Below are positions 1 to 11,592 of a stretch of 36,458 nucleotides of DNA, in pieces. Source of the stretch: Burkholderiales bacterium. Lineage in GTDB: Bacteria; Pseudomonadota; Gammaproteobacteria; Burkholderiales; SG8-39. The position numbers and the translations under genes were made by a program. The stretch is from positions 1-36,458 of the forward strand of contig JAOAEA010000039.1 in the NCBI GenBank assembly GCA_026417035.1, given 5' to 3'. How positions within the stretch are numbered: the first letter of the stretch is position 1; every line of letters starts with the position of its first letter. The notes below the pieces were generated by a model, which saw only the letters and a list, made by a program, of their open reading frames with translations, was not told where the DNA came from and did no database searches.

Positions 1-22
1 GTCAGATGTGTATAAGAGCCAG
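1..22. other. Residual Nextera/Tn5 mosaic-end sequencing adapter
   Basis: The first 22 bases match the end of the Nextera transposase adapter (19-bp Tn5 mosaic end preceded by GTC) at 21 of 22 positions. The only difference is C instead of A at base 19. This is library-construction DNA left at a contig end, not genomic sequence. It creates a false ATG at base 6 that would add about six artificial residues to the first open reading frame. Confidence 0.93.
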
Positions 23-23
23 C

Positions 24-491
24 TTCCACACCACCGGCGCGCACTACATCAACGCCGACACCACCGCGGTGATGCAGCTCATCCAGGGCGACCTCTTCCG
101 CGATTTCCCGACGCTGCGGTTCGTGATCCCGCACGGCGGCGGCGCAGCCCCGTACCACTGGGGGCGCTACCGGGGGCTCGCCCAGGAGCTGAAGAAGCCG
201 CTCCTCAAGGACCACCTGCTCGGCAACGTGTTCTTCGACACCTGCGTGTACCACCAGCCGGGGATCGACCTCCTCGCCCGGGTGATCCCGGTGGACAACA
301 TCCTCTTCGCGAGCGAGATGATCGGTGCGGTGCGCGGCGTCGACCCGGAGACCGGATTCCACTACGACGACACGAGGCGCTACATCGAGAAGGCCGCGCT
401 CACCGCGGCGGAGCGCCACAAGATCTACGAGGCGAACGCGCGGCGCGTCTATCCGCGCCTGGACGCCGCGCTCAAGGCAAGAGGGAAATAG
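24..491 (+). CDS. ligJ: 4-oxalomesaconate hydratase, C-terminal part (LigJ/PmdE)
   Basis: Partial amidohydrolase-family (PF04909) protein. Family knowledge: LigJ hydrates 4-oxalomesaconate to 4-carboxy-4-hydroxy-2-oxoadipate (CHA) in the cytoplasmic protocatechuate 4,5-cleavage pathway. About 156 native residues remain, corresponding to roughly the second half of the ~340-residue enzyme. Visible signatures are [31 protein letters not shown] and SEMIGAVRG, the last carrying the conserved glutamate, all close to the Sphingobium LigJ sequence as I remember it. The 5' half is missing because the contig ends here. The apparent ATG at base 6 lies in adapter sequence and is not a start. The stop is separated by one base from the ATG of the next gene, so it is the first visible member of the operon. 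Confidence 0.9.
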   Translation, partial: FHTTGAHYINADTTAVMQLIQGDLFRDFPTLRFVIPHGGGAAPYHWGRYRGLAQELKKPLLKDHLLGNVFFDTCVYHQPGIDLLARVIPVDNILFASEMIGAVRGVDPETGFHYDDTRRYIEKAALTAAERHKIYEANARRVYPRLDAALKARGK

Positions 492-492
492 C

Positions 493-1176
493 ATGTACGA
501 GCTCGGCATCGTCAAGCGCAACATCGTGCGGGCCGACCGCGCCGCGGTGGAGCGGCTCGCGGGCTTCGGCGTCGCGACCATCCACGAGGCCATGGGGCGC
601 GTCGGGCTGATGAAGACCTACATGCGCCCGATCTACCCCGGCGCGCACCTCTGCGGGACGGCGGTCACGATCCTGCTGCAGCCCGGGGACAACTGGATGC
701 TGCACGTCGCCGCCGAGCAGCTCCAGGAAGGCGACGTGGCGGTCGCGGCCTGCACGACCGACAACGACGACGGCTTCTTCGGTGACCTGCTGGCGACGAG
801 TTACCGGGCGCGCGGGGCGAAGGGCCTCGTCATCGACGGCGGCGTGCGCGACGTGAAGGACCTCACCGCCATGCAGTTCCCGGTGTTCGCGCGCGCGGTC
901 AGCGCCAAGGGGACGGTGAAGGCGACACTCGGATCCGTGAACGTTCCCGTGGTGTGCGCCGGGGCGCTCGTGAACCCCGGCGACGTGGTGGTGGCCGACG
1001 ACGATGGCGTGGTGGTGGTGCCCGCCGGGCTCGCGGGCAAGGTCGCCGAGGCGGCCGCGGCGCGGGAGGCGAACGAGGCGGAGAAGCGCGCGAAGCTCGC
1101 CGCCGGCGTCCTCGGCCTCGACATGTACAAGATGCGCGAGCCGCTCGCGCGGGCGGGGCTCAAGTATGTCGACTGA
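493..1176 (+). CDS. ligK: 4-carboxy-4-hydroxy-2-oxoadipate aldolase / oxaloacetate decarboxylase (LigK/PmdF)
   Basis: 227-residue protein of the RraA-like class II aldolase family. Family knowledge: it cleaves CHA to pyruvate and oxaloacetate with a divalent metal and also decarboxylates oxaloacetate, the last step of protocatechuate 4,5-cleavage. Seen here: length typical of HMG/CHA aldolases, the segment [20 protein letters not shown] with the substrate/metal-site GxLxA pattern, followed by IDGGVRD (residues ~115-120), and the C-terminal [12 protein letters not shown] metal-site region. The ATG at 493 was chosen because it directly follows the ligJ stop and gives the family N-terminus; the longer frame upstream only reads through ligJ out of frame. 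It overlaps the next gene by 11 bases, which suggests translational coupling. Confidence 0.92.
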   Translation: MYELGIVKRNIVRADRAAVERLAGFGVATIHEAMGRVGLMKTYMRPIYPGAHLCGTAVTILLQPGDNWMLHVAAEQLQEGDVAVAACTTDNDDGFFGDLLATSYRARGAKGLVIDGGVRDVKDLTAMQFPVFARAVSAKGTVKATLGSVNVPVVCAGALVNPGDVVVADDDGVVVVPAGLAGKVAEAAAAREANEAEKRAKLAAGVLGLDMYKMREPLARAGLKYVD

Positions 1177-2125
1177 GGCGTTCCGCCTGGCGGGCGGGGG
1201 CGCGCCGTCGCCCTTCGCGATGACGCCGGGCTGGCTCCCGTTCCACCCGAGCCCGTCGGTGCCGCGGTTCAAGGTGCCGGCCGGCGCGGTGGACGCGCAC
1301 TGCCACGTGTTCGGGCCGGGCGCGGAGTTCCCGTACGCGCCCGAGCGGAAGTACACGCCCTGCGACGCCTCCAAGCACCAGCTCTTCGCGCTGCGCGACC
1401 GGCTCGGCTTCGCGCGCAACGTGATCGTGCAGGCCACCTGCCACGGCGCGGACAACCGTGCCATGGTCGACGCCTGCCTCGCCTCGGGCGGGCGCGCGCG
1501 CGGCGTGGCGACCGTGCGGCGCAGCGTCACCGACCGCGAGCTCGCGGACCTGCACGCCGCCGGGGTGCGCGGCGTGCGCTTCAACTTCGTGAAGCGGCTC
1601 GTCGACTTCACCCCGCGCGACGAGCTCATGGAGATCGCGCAGCGGATCGCGCCCCTCGGCTGGCACGTCGTGGTCTATTTCGAGGCCGCCGACCTGCCGG
1701 AGCTGTGGGACTTCTTCACCGCGCTGCCGACGACGGTGGTCGTCGACCACATGGGCCGCCCGGACGTCACGAAGCCCGTGGACGGGCCCGAGTTCGAGCG
1801 CTTCGTGCGTCTGATGCGCGAGCACGGGAACGTCTGGTCGAAGGTGAGCTGCCCGGAGCGGCTCTCGGTCGCGGGGCCGCCGGCGCTCGACGGCGAACGT
1901 GCCCCCTACCGCGACGTGGTCCCGTTCGCGCGCCGCATCGTCGAGACCTTCCCCGACCGCGTGCTCTGGGGCACCGACTGGCCGCACCCGAACCTGAAGG
2001 GCCACATGCCCGACGACGGCCTGCTCGTCGATTTCATCCCGCACATCGCGGTGACCCCGGAGCTCCAGAGGAAGCTCCTCGTCGCGAACCCGATGCGCCT
2101 CTACTGGCCCGAGGAAACGGCCTGA
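1166..2125 (+). CDS. ligI: 2-pyrone-4,6-dicarboxylate hydrolase (LigI/PmdD)
   Basis: 319-residue amidohydrolase. Family knowledge: LigI hydrolyses the lactone 2-pyrone-4,6-dicarboxylate (PDC) to 4-oxalomesaconate without a bound metal. The active-site pattern is intact: [10 protein letters not shown] with H45 and H47, VVDHMGRPD with H195, and WGTDWPHPN with the essential aspartate D271. The basic NFVKR segment (~140-144) probably binds carboxylates. The ATG at 1166 lies inside the end of ligK (11-base overlap); the 54 in-frame residues upstream are arginine-rich shadow sequence of ligK and were discarded. The next gene begins 10 bases after the stop. Confidence 0.93.
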   Translation: MSTEAFRLAGGGAPSPFAMTPGWLPFHPSPSVPRFKVPAGAVDAHCHVFGPGAEFPYAPERKYTPCDASKHQLFALRDRLGFARNVIVQATCHGADNRAMVDACLASGGRARGVATVRRSVTDRELADLHAAGVRGVRFNFVKRLVDFTPRDELMEIAQRIAPLGWHVVVYFEAADLPELWDFFTALPTTVVVDHMGRPDVTKPVDGPEFERFVRLMREHGNVWSKVSCPERLSVAGPPALDGERAPYRDVVPFARRIVETFPDRVLWGTDWPHPNLKGHMPDDGLLVDFIPHIAVTPELQRKLLVANPMRLYWPEETA

Positions 2126-3366
<1,241 letters not shown>

Positions 3367-3367
<1 letters not shown>

Positions 3368-4329
3368 TGGCAAAGACGATCAGGGTGGCGCTCGCCGGCG
3401 CCGGCGCCTTCGGCGTGAAGCACCTCGACGCGATGCGCGCGATCGAGGGCGTGGCGGTGGTGTCGGTAGTCGGGCGCGAGCTCGCCAAGACGAAGGAGGT
3501 CGCCGAGAAGTACGGCATCGGCCACGTCACGACCGACCTCGCCGAGAGCCTCGCGCGGCCGGACGTCGACGCGGTCATCCTCGCCACGCCGACGCAGCTC
3601 CACGCCTCGCAGGCGATCGCCTGCATGCGCGCCGGCAAGCACGTGCAGGTGGAGATCCCGCTCGCCGACAGCCTGAAGGACGCCGAGGCGGTGGTCGCCG
3701 TGCAGCGCGAGACCGGACTGGTGGCGATGTGCGGCCACACGCGGCGCTTCAACCCGAGCCACCAGTGGATCCACCGCAAGATCGTCGCCGGCGAGTTCCA
3801 CGTCCAGCAGATGGACGTGCAGACCTACTTCTTCCGGCGCAAGAACCTCAACGCGCTTGGGCAGCCGCGCTCGTGGACCGACCACCTGCTCTGGCACCAC
3901 GCCGCGCACACCGTCGATCTGTTCGCCTGGCAGACCGGCCCGATCGTCGCCGCGCACGCCATGCAGGGGCCGATGCACCCCGAGCTCGGCATCGCGATGG
4001 ACATGTCCATCCAGCTGAAGAGCGCGACCGGCGCGATCTGCACGCTGTCGCTGTCGTTCAACAACGACGGTCCGCTCGGCACGTTCTTCCGCTACATCGG
4101 CGACACGGGTACCTACATCGCGCGCTACGACGACCTGGTGGACGGGAAGGACAACAGGATCGACGTGTCCAAGGTGGACGTGTCGATGAACGGCATCGAG
4201 CTGCAGGACCGCGAGTTCTTCGCCGCGATCCGCGAGGGCCGCGAGCCGAACGCGAGCGTCGCGCAGGTGCTGCCCTGCTACCGGACGCTCGGCGCCCTCG
4301 ACGCGCAGCTCGCCCGCGACGGGGCCTGA
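3367..4329 (+). CDS. ligC: 4-carboxy-2-hydroxymuconate-6-semialdehyde dehydrogenase (LigC/PmdC)
   Basis: 320-residue Gfo/Idh/MocA-type oxidoreductase. Family knowledge: LigC oxidises the hemiacetal of the LigAB ring-cleavage product with NAD(P)+ to 2-pyrone-4,6-dicarboxylate. Seen here: N-terminal dinucleotide fold with GAGAFGVKH (residues ~11-19), the VEIPLA segment in place of the EKP motif of classical members, and a C-terminal GFO_IDH-type domain with CGHTRRFNPSHQW and WTDHLLWHHAAHTVDLFAW. Length and motifs fit the LigC branch rather than sugar dehydrogenases. The start shares one base with the ligB stop. A 32-base gap with a good GGAGG site separates it from the second dioxygenase pair. 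Confidence 0.93.
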
Positions 4330-4361
4330 GGCCACGGCGATCGGCAACGGAGGAGGCAGGC

Positions 4362-6789
<2,428 letters not shown>

Positions 6790-6824
6790 GCCCGGGGCGC
6801 GCGCCGCGTGACGGAGAAACCGGC

Positions 6825-7802
6825 ATGAAGCCCGTCCGCCGTTCGCTCGTCGCGGCGCTCGCCGCGGCGCCGTTCGCGGGCGTCGCCGGCCGCGTCCGCG
6901 CCCAGGACTTTCCGACGAAGCCCGTGCGCATCCTCGTCGGCTTCGCGGCCGGGGGCGTCGCCGACATCACGGCGCGCGCCGTGGCGCAGAAGCTCTCGGA
7001 GCGCCTGAAACAGAGCTTCCTCGTCGAGAACCGGCCGAGCGCGGGCGGGATCCTCGCGGCCGAGGCGGTCGCCAAGGCGGCGCCGGACGGCTACACGCTG
7101 CTGCTCAACTCGAACGGGAACGCGGTGAGCGTGTCCCTCTTCAAGTCGCTCCCCTACGACCCGGTCGCCGACTTCGAGATGGTGTCCACGCTGGGCACGT
7201 TCGGGCTGGTGGTGCTCGCGAGCCCCGAGTCGAGGATCGCGAGCGTGCGCGACCTGATCGCGCGGGCGAAGGCGGAGCCCGGGAAGCTGAACGTCGGCAC
7301 CATCGGCATCGGCAGCACGCAGAACCTCGCCGCGGAGCTCTTCAAGTCGATGGCCGGCATCGAGGCCACCGTGGTGCCCTTCAAGGGCACCCCCGAGGTG
7401 GTGACGGCGCTGCGCGCGAACGACGTGCAGGTCGGCTTCGAGATCCTGGCGCCGGTAATCGGCCAGCTGAAGGGCGGGGCGTTGCGCCCGCTCGCGGTCA
7501 CGACGGCGCGCCGGTTCGAGGGCCTTCCCGACGTGCCGACCGTCGCCGAGAGCGGCGTCCCGGGCTACGACGTCGCCTCCTGGAACGGCATCGCGGCGCC
7601 GGCGCGCACGCCGCCCGCGGTGATCGAGCGCCTGAACCGGGAGATCGTGGCGGTGCTCGCGCTGCCGGAGATCCGCGAGCGTTTCCTCGAGCTCGGCGTC
7701 GTCCCGCGCCCGAGCACGCCGGCGGACCACCGCGCGCTCCTCGTCGCCGAAATCGCCAAATGGCGGGACGTGATCGTGCGCGCGAAGATCGAGAAGCAGT
7801 GA
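6825..7802 (+). CDS. Tripartite tricarboxylate transporter receptor (Bug-family periplasmic binding protein)
   Basis: 325-residue periplasmic solute-binding protein of the TctC/Bug family. A basic N-terminus followed by a hydrophobic stretch and the cleavage-like RVRAQDF (residue ~27) form a signal peptide. The mature part starts with the typical FPTKPVRILVGFAAGG, and continues with VENRPSAGG, NVGTIG.GS and VPTVAESG.PGYD..SW.G, all family hallmarks. Such receptors bind carboxylates and usually work with TctA/TctB permeases, which are not in the window, so this is an orphan receptor as is common in Burkholderiales. From context, an aromatic carboxylate such as 4-hydroxybenzoate or protocatechuate is a reasonable ligand guess, but nothing in the sequence proves it. 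Confidence 0.92.
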   Translation: MKPVRRSLVAALAAAPFAGVAGRVRAQDFPTKPVRILVGFAAGGVADITARAVAQKLSERLKQSFLVENRPSAGGILAAEAVAKAAPDGYTLLLNSNGNAVSVSLFKSLPYDPVADFEMVSTLGTFGLVVLASPESRIASVRDLIARAKAEPGKLNVGTIGIGSTQNLAAELFKSMAGIEATVVPFKGTPEVVTALRANDVQVGFEILAPVIGQLKGGALRPLAVTTARRFEGLPDVPTVAESGVPGYDVASWNGIAAPARTPPAVIERLNREIVAVLALPEIRERFLELGVVPRPSTPADHRALLVAEIAKWRDVIVRAKIEKQ

Positions 7803-7874
7803 GTGAACCGCGAGAGCGCAAAGGGCGCGACGTGACGCAGGCGGCGGCAGCTCCCATGGGCACGGGACGTGAAG

Positions 7875-7892
7875 GGGTCGCCCGAGCGACCC
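7875..7892 (+). other. Small hairpin in the 169-base gap after the Bug receptor gene
   Basis: The gap 7803-7971 contains no convincing gene. A 7-bp perfect stem (GGGTCGC and GCGACCC, loop CCGA) lies in the middle. No T-run follows, so it does not look like an intrinsic terminator. It could be an mRNA processing or stability element, or chance in GC-rich DNA. Confidence 0.3.
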
Positions 7893-7971
7893 TCCCGGCG
7901 CACGTCCTGGGTCGACGTGCGTCTCAGGCCGCACCCGGGCTGCTTCCGCAGTCGCGCGGTGCCGATCCGGA

Positions 7972-8886
7972 ATGACCCAGCCATTCGTCGTCCGGAAGGT
8001 CGCGCTCATCGGCTTCGGCGAGGCGGGGTCGATCCTCGGGACCGACTTGGCGAACCAGGGCCTCGCGGTCTCCGCCTACGACATCCTGTTCGACTTGCCG
8101 GACAAGCGCGCGGCGATGCTCGCGCGCGCCGCTGCGGGGCGCGTCGCCGCGGCGGACACGCACGCGGACGCCGTGCGCGGGGCCGACCTCGTGATCTCCG
8201 CGGTCACGGCGTCGTCCTCGACCGACGTCGCGCGCGAGGCGGCGCGCTGGCTCGCGCCGGGACAGGTGTTCCTCGACATCAACTCCGTCTCGCCCGGGAC
8301 GAAGCGCGGCAACGCCGGCATCGTCGAGTCCTGCGGCGCCGACTACGTCGAAGCGGCGGTGATGGCACCGGTTCCGCCGCAGCGGCTCGGGGTGCCGATG
8401 CTCCTCGGCGGGCGGAAGGCCCGCGCCGTGGCCGAAGCCCTCGGTCGCCTCGGCTGCAACGCCACCGCGGTGGCCGACGGGATCGGCACCGCCTCGGCGA
8501 TCAAGATGTGCCGCAGCATCATGATCAAGGGGCTCGAGGCGCTCGCCGTCGAGTGCCTGTTCGCGGCGCGGCGCTTCGGGGCCGAGGACGCGGTGCTCGC
8601 CTCGCTCGACAAGACCTTCCCGTCCACGGGCTGGACGGGAAAGCTCCCCGACTATCTGGTGAGCCGCGTCGCCGAGCACGGCCGCCGGCGCGCGGCGGAG
8701 ATGCGCGAGGTGGCGGCGACGCTCGGCGACGTCGGCCTCGCGTCGCTCATGGCTTCCGCCACCGCCGAGCGCCAGGAATGGCTCGTGGACGCGATGGCGG
8801 CCGCGGGCGTCGCCTATGCGGAACCCTTCTCGTGGCGCGAGCTCGCGGACGCGCTCGCCCGCGGCGCGCCCGGGCCGGAGGCCTGA
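7972..8886 (+). CDS. NAD(P)-dependent beta-hydroxyacid dehydrogenase-like protein (DUF1932 C-terminal domain)
   Basis: 304-residue protein of the 6-phosphogluconate / 3-hydroxyisobutyrate dehydrogenase superfamily. Seen here: N-terminal Rossmann motif GFGEAGS (residues 14-20), LVISAVTAS after the fourth strand, DINSVSPGTK in the substrate loop, and a lysine at the catalytic position (K178 in AIKMCRSIMIKGLEAL). The helical C-terminal part fits the DUF1932 domain of poorly characterised dehydrogenases. Substrate unknown. It lies 169 bases after the receptor gene and one base before the thioesterase, so those two are likely co-translated. A role in handling a hydroxy- or keto-acid intermediate of aromatic breakdown is inference from position only. 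Confidence 0.78.
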   Translation: MTQPFVVRKVALIGFGEAGSILGTDLANQGLAVSAYDILFDLPDKRAAMLARAAAGRVAAADTHADAVRGADLVISAVTASSSTDVAREAARWLAPGQVFLDINSVSPGTKRGNAGIVESCGADYVEAAVMAPVPPQRLGVPMLLGGRKARAVAEALGRLGCNATAVADGIGTASAIKMCRSIMIKGLEALAVECLFAARRFGAEDAVLASLDKTFPSTGWTGKLPDYLVSRVAEHGRRRAAEMREVAATLGDVGLASLMASATAERQEWLVDAMAAAGVAYAEPFSWRELADALARGAPGPEA

Positions 8887-8887
8887 G

Positions 8888-9331
8888 GTGGAGCCGGCTA
8901 CCCCGCCGACGCAAGCCTCGGGGTCGGTCTTCGTCCGCGAGAAGCTGATCCGCTTCCACCACTGCGACCCGGCGGGGATCGTCTTCTACCCGCAGTACTT
9001 CGTGCTCTTCAACGAGCTCGTCGAGGACTGGTTCACCCACGGGCTGCACGAGGACTACGCCACGATGATCGCGGTGGACCGCGTCGGCGTGCCGATGGCG
9101 CACGTGGACTGCGACTTCGTCTCGCCGAGCAAGATCGGCGACATGCTGCGTCTCGAGCTCCGGGTGAAGCGCGTCGGCCGAACGTCGCTGTCGCTCGACG
9201 TGGAGGGCAGCTCGCGCGGCGAGCTTCGCGTGAAGGCGAATCTGGTCGTCGTGTTTGCCTCGCTCGACGACACGCGGCCGGTGCCGATCCCCGGGCACGT
9301 GCGCGAGCACATCGAGCGGTTCCTGCACTGA
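8888..9331 (+). CDS. 4-hydroxybenzoyl-CoA thioesterase-family hotdog protein
   Basis: 147-residue hotdog-fold thioesterase (4HBT family). The diagnostic motif HHCDPAGIVFYPQYF (residues ~24-38) contains the catalytic aspartate of the Pseudomonas 4-hydroxybenzoyl-CoA thioesterase type, followed by FNELVEDWF. Start is a GTG at 8888, one base after the TGA of the preceding gene; no ATG fits the alignment. Family knowledge: members release 4-hydroxybenzoate or related acids from CoA. Here it would deliver 4-hydroxybenzoate directly to PobA encoded about 2 kb upstream, joining CoA-dependent side-chain degradation of phenylpropanoids to the protocatechuate pathway. The exact acyl group is inferred from context. 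Confidence 0.85.
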   Translation: MEPATPPTQASGSVFVREKLIRFHHCDPAGIVFYPQYFVLFNELVEDWFTHGLHEDYATMIAVDRVGVPMAHVDCDFVSPSKIGDMLRLELRVKRVGRTSLSLDVEGSSRGELRVKANLVVVFASLDDTRPVPIPGHVREHIERFLH

Positions 9332-9415
9332 GCAGGAACGCGGCAACCGCGCGGCCGTCGCGAACGGGTCCCGGCCCCGCGGCAGCGCGGCTGGCCCGGC
9401 CCGCCCCCGCGATCC

Positions 9416-10135
9416 CTAGCTCCGCACGAACTGCAGGAACTCGCGCCGCAACGCCTCGTTCCTGAGGAACGCGCCGCGCATGATGCTGTTGGTCATGTGC
9501 GACTCGTCCTTCACGCCGCGCCATTGCATGCAGAAGTGGTCGGCCTCGAGGACGAGCGCGAGCCCCTCGGGCTGCAACCGGGCTTCGAGCAGGTCGGCGA
9601 GCTGCATCACCGCTTCTTCCTGGATCTGCGGGCGGCTCATCACCCAGTCGGCGATGCGCGAGTACTTCGAGAGCCCGACGAGCTTCGAGCCCTCGGCGGG
9701 CAGGACGCCGATCCAGAGCTTGCCGATGATCGGGACGAGGTGGTGCGAGCAGGCGCTGCGCACGGTGATCGGCCCGACGATCATCAGCTCGTTCAGCCGC
9801 TCGGCGTTGGGGAACTCGGTGACGCGCGGCATCGGGTGGTAGCGGCCGCGGAAGACTTCGTGCAGGAACATCCGCGCCACGCGCCGCGCGGTGCCCGCGG
9901 TGTTGTGGTCGCTCGCGGTGTCGATGACGAGTGCCTCGAGGAGATCTTGCATCCGGGAAGCGACCTCGTCCTCGAGCGCGGCGAGCTCCGCTTCGCCGTC
10001 GACGAACTCGGCGATGCTGTCGTTCGCGTGGAACCGGCGTCCGGCGGCCCGGATGCGGGCCCGGATGCGTTTCGAGACGGCGTTCGCGCCGTCGGGCGCG
10101 GCGCGGGCCGGCGACGGTCGGGTCCGTTTTGGCAT
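9416..10135 (-). CDS. folE: GTP cyclohydrolase I (FolE)
   Basis: 239-residue GTP cyclohydrolase IA. It converts GTP to 7,8-dihydroneopterin triphosphate, the first step of tetrahydrofolate and pterin synthesis, as a cytoplasmic decamer. Zinc ligands are present: C129 and H132 in ACSHHLVP, and C202 in DHFCMQWRGV. GLSKYSRI and the C-terminal NSIMRGAFL are family-typical. The first ~45 residues are basic and low in complexity, so the true start could lie further in; the ATG at 10135 is the first available. It is convergent with the thioesterase gene and stands alone. Tetrahydrobiopterin for phenylalanine hydroxylase or tetrahydrofolate for O-demethylation are possible uses; nothing here decides. 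Confidence 0.94.
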   Translation of the reverse strand: MPKRTRPSPARAAPDGANAVSKRIRARIRAAGRRFHANDSIAEFVDGEAELAALEDEVASRMQDLLEALVIDTASDHNTAGTARRVARMFLHEVFRGRYHPMPRVTEFPNAERLNELMIVGPITVRSACSHHLVPIIGKLWIGVLPAEGSKLVGLSKYSRIADWVMSRPQIQEEAVMQLADLLEARLQPEGLALVLEADHFCMQWRGVKDESHMTNSIMRGAFLRNEALRREFLQFVRS

Positions 10136-10251
10136 GATGGTCTCGATCCCGGCGGGGGTGCTCGTCAGGCAGTGCAGCGATTATCGCAGTCGTTCCGCGG
10201 GTGCGTCGCGGACGGGCGGGCCGGCGGGTGTGCCGGTAGCTTCGTCAGCAG

Positions 10252-10369
10252 GCTGTGGAAAAACGCGTCCCGGCACTCTTCAACAGCAACGGCCACCGAT
10301 GCTTTGGGAGGGAAGCGTTTTTCGGCAGCCCCTGAATTAGGGGGTCAAGGGGGATGTGTCCCCCTTTTT
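10252..10369 (+). repeat. Structured intergenic repeat-like element, copy 1 (REP/BIME-like)
   Basis: In the 281-base gap between the folE start and the LysR stop lie two inverted 15-base arms, GCTGTGGAAAAACGC (10252-10266) and GCGTTTTTCGGCAGC (10315-10329), which pair at 13 of 15 positions across a 48-base spacer. Seventeen bases later an 8-bp GC-rich hairpin follows: AAGGGGGA, loop TGTG, TCCCCCTT, then further T residues to 10369. The sequence after it (TTTTTCGACA) repeats the arm motif a third time. The hairpin's T-run lies on the + strand, so it is not oriented as a terminator for either flanking minus-strand gene. A second element with the same layout, inverted, lies at 34737-34854. Confidence 0.55.
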
Positions 10370-10416
10370 CGACACGCTGTTAGCGGCGCCGGGGGCAGAC
10401 TTCCGCTTCTCGCGTC

Positions 10417-11412
10417 TCACGATCGCCGCCTGCGGCGCGCGCTCGCCGCCGCGCCCCGGTGCGAATGGCGCGCAACGAGCCGCGACTCCTCACGGACGAG
10501 GGCTCCCTCCGCGTCGCGGAGACACTCCGAGAAGTTCGTTGCGGCGGCACTGGGCGCGTGTCCCTTGAGGCGCACGAGGCCATACGCCGTGGAGAGCCAG
10601 GGTTCGGTCATCAGCAATACGAGCGTCCCGCGTCCGACCTCTTCGGCCACGCACGGCAGCGTCAGCGGCGCGATCGCGTCGGAGTTCGCGAGAACCCGCT
10701 TGACCGCCGCCAGCGAGGTCAGCTCGAGCGCGGGAAACGGGCGCCCGCGCCGCCGCGCGCCCGGCTCCGGCCGCATCGCCAACATCGGCCGGAGCGCACG
10801 CGGCGGAAACCGACTCAGCCCCAGGAACGGGTAGGCGAACGTGTCCTCGGCCCGTACGACGCTGCGATGGGCGAGAGGGTGATCGCGGCGCGCGACGAAA
10901 TACACCGGGTGCGGGGTCAGGCGCTCGATCTCGAGATCATGCTCGCCGCCGAGCGTGCTGGTCTCGGCGACCACGAGATCCAGTTCCCGCGCCCGCAGCC
11001 TGCGCAGCAGGTCGTCCCAGTCGCCGGCGATGAGGATGCGCACGCGCACGAGCGGATGCGCGGCCACGAATCGGGCCAGCGCCACGGGCACGATCGTCTC
11101 GCCCGGATACGGACCCGCACCGACGACCAGTTGCCCCACCCCGGCGACGCGGCGGCGCAGCACCTCGCGGTCGAGTTCGTCGGCTGCGCGGACCAGCTCG
11201 CCCGCGCGCTGGACGAGCAGGCGGCCCTCGTCGGTCGGCGTCACGCCGGTAACGGAGCGTTCGAAGAGCGCGGCGCCGATCTGCTCCTCGAGCAACTTGA
11301 TGCTCCGCGAGAGCGCCGGCTGGGTCATGCGCAGTGCCGCGGCCGCGCGTCCGAAGCTGCCGTGCTCGGCGAGCGCAAGGAGATGGCGCAGCCGGCGCAA
11401 GTCGAGGGTCAT
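10417..11412 (-). CDS. LysR-type transcriptional regulator (SdsB-like position)
   Basis: 331-residue LysR-family regulator. The N-terminal winged helix-turn-helix is clear (residues ~3-62: LRRLRHLLALAEHGSFGRAA, then MTQPALSRSIKLLEEQIGAALFER). The C-terminal periplasmic-binding-like effector domain follows, starting near VGQLVVGAGP, and the protein ends in an arginine-rich tail. The start at 11412 gives the usual LysR N-terminus; a longer frame to 11529 adds 39 unrelated residues. The gene is divergent from the alkylsulfatase 180 bases away, the arrangement known for the LysR regulator SdsB and sdsA1 in Pseudomonas. The likely role is control of that gene by alkyl sulfates or their alcohols. 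Control of the aromatic cluster is also possible but less likely by position. Confidence 0.9.
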   Translation of the reverse strand: MTLDLRRLRHLLALAEHGSFGRAAAALRMTQPALSRSIKLLEEQIGAALFERSVTGVTPTDEGRLLVQRAGELVRAADELDREVLRRRVAGVGQLVVGAGPYPGETIVPVALARFVAAHPLVRVRILIAGDWDDLLRRLRARELDLVVAETSTLGGEHDLEIERLTPHPVYFVARRDHPLAHRSVVRAEDTFAYPFLGLSRFPPRALRPMLAMRPEPGARRRGRPFPALELTSLAAVKRVLANSDAIAPLTLPCVAEEVGRGTLVLLMTEPWLSTAYGLVRLKGHAPSAAATNFSECLRDAEGALVREESRLVARHSHRGAAASARRRRRS

Positions 11413-11418
11413 GCCCGA

Positions 11419-11424
11419 AGTATA
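11419..11424 (-). promoter_or_regulatory. Candidate -10 box (TATACT) for the LysR gene, possibly leaderless
   Basis: On the minus strand TATACT (5 of 6 matches to TATAAT) ends seven bases before the LysR ATG. Transcription from it would begin at or within a base of the start codon. No Shine-Dalgarno sequence is visible upstream of the ATG, consistent with a leaderless message. No good -35 box is seen. Confidence 0.35.
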
Positions 11425-11446
11425 TGGCTCGCAGATCGGCGCGGCA

Positions 11447-11476
11447 TTGGACGGGGGCGCGGCGGGACTGGATAAT
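11447..11476 (+). promoter_or_regulatory. Candidate sigma-70 promoter for the alkylsulfatase gene
   Basis: TTGGAC (11447-11452), an 18-base spacer and GATAAT (11471-11476; 5 of 6 to consensus) lie in the divergent LysR-alkylsulfatase intergenic region. The predicted transcript has an approximately 110-base leader before the ATG at 11593. The site overlaps the region where the LysR protein would be expected to bind; no clear T-N11-A box was picked out. Confidence 0.4.
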
Positions 11477-11592
11477 CCGTCCCACCCGAAGAATGGCCCC
11501 GCTCCGCGCGCGCACCGTCGCGCGAGCACGACGGCGCGCGCCGGCGGCGACCGTCGGTGTCGTCTCCCTGATCAACTGCCCGCGAGGTCCAC

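Noticed and set aside
6-23. ATG at base 6 as the start of the first gene
   Set aside because: It lies in adapter DNA; the homologous enzyme has about 185 further residues upstream.
7875-7892. Hairpin as terminator between the receptor and dehydrogenase genes
   Set aside because: No U-rich tail; a transcript through the whole cluster remains possible.
10347-10369. Hairpin with T-run as terminator of the LysR gene
   Set aside because: The T-run follows the hairpin only on the plus strand, whereas the neighbouring genes are on the minus strand; it fits better as part of the repeat-like element.
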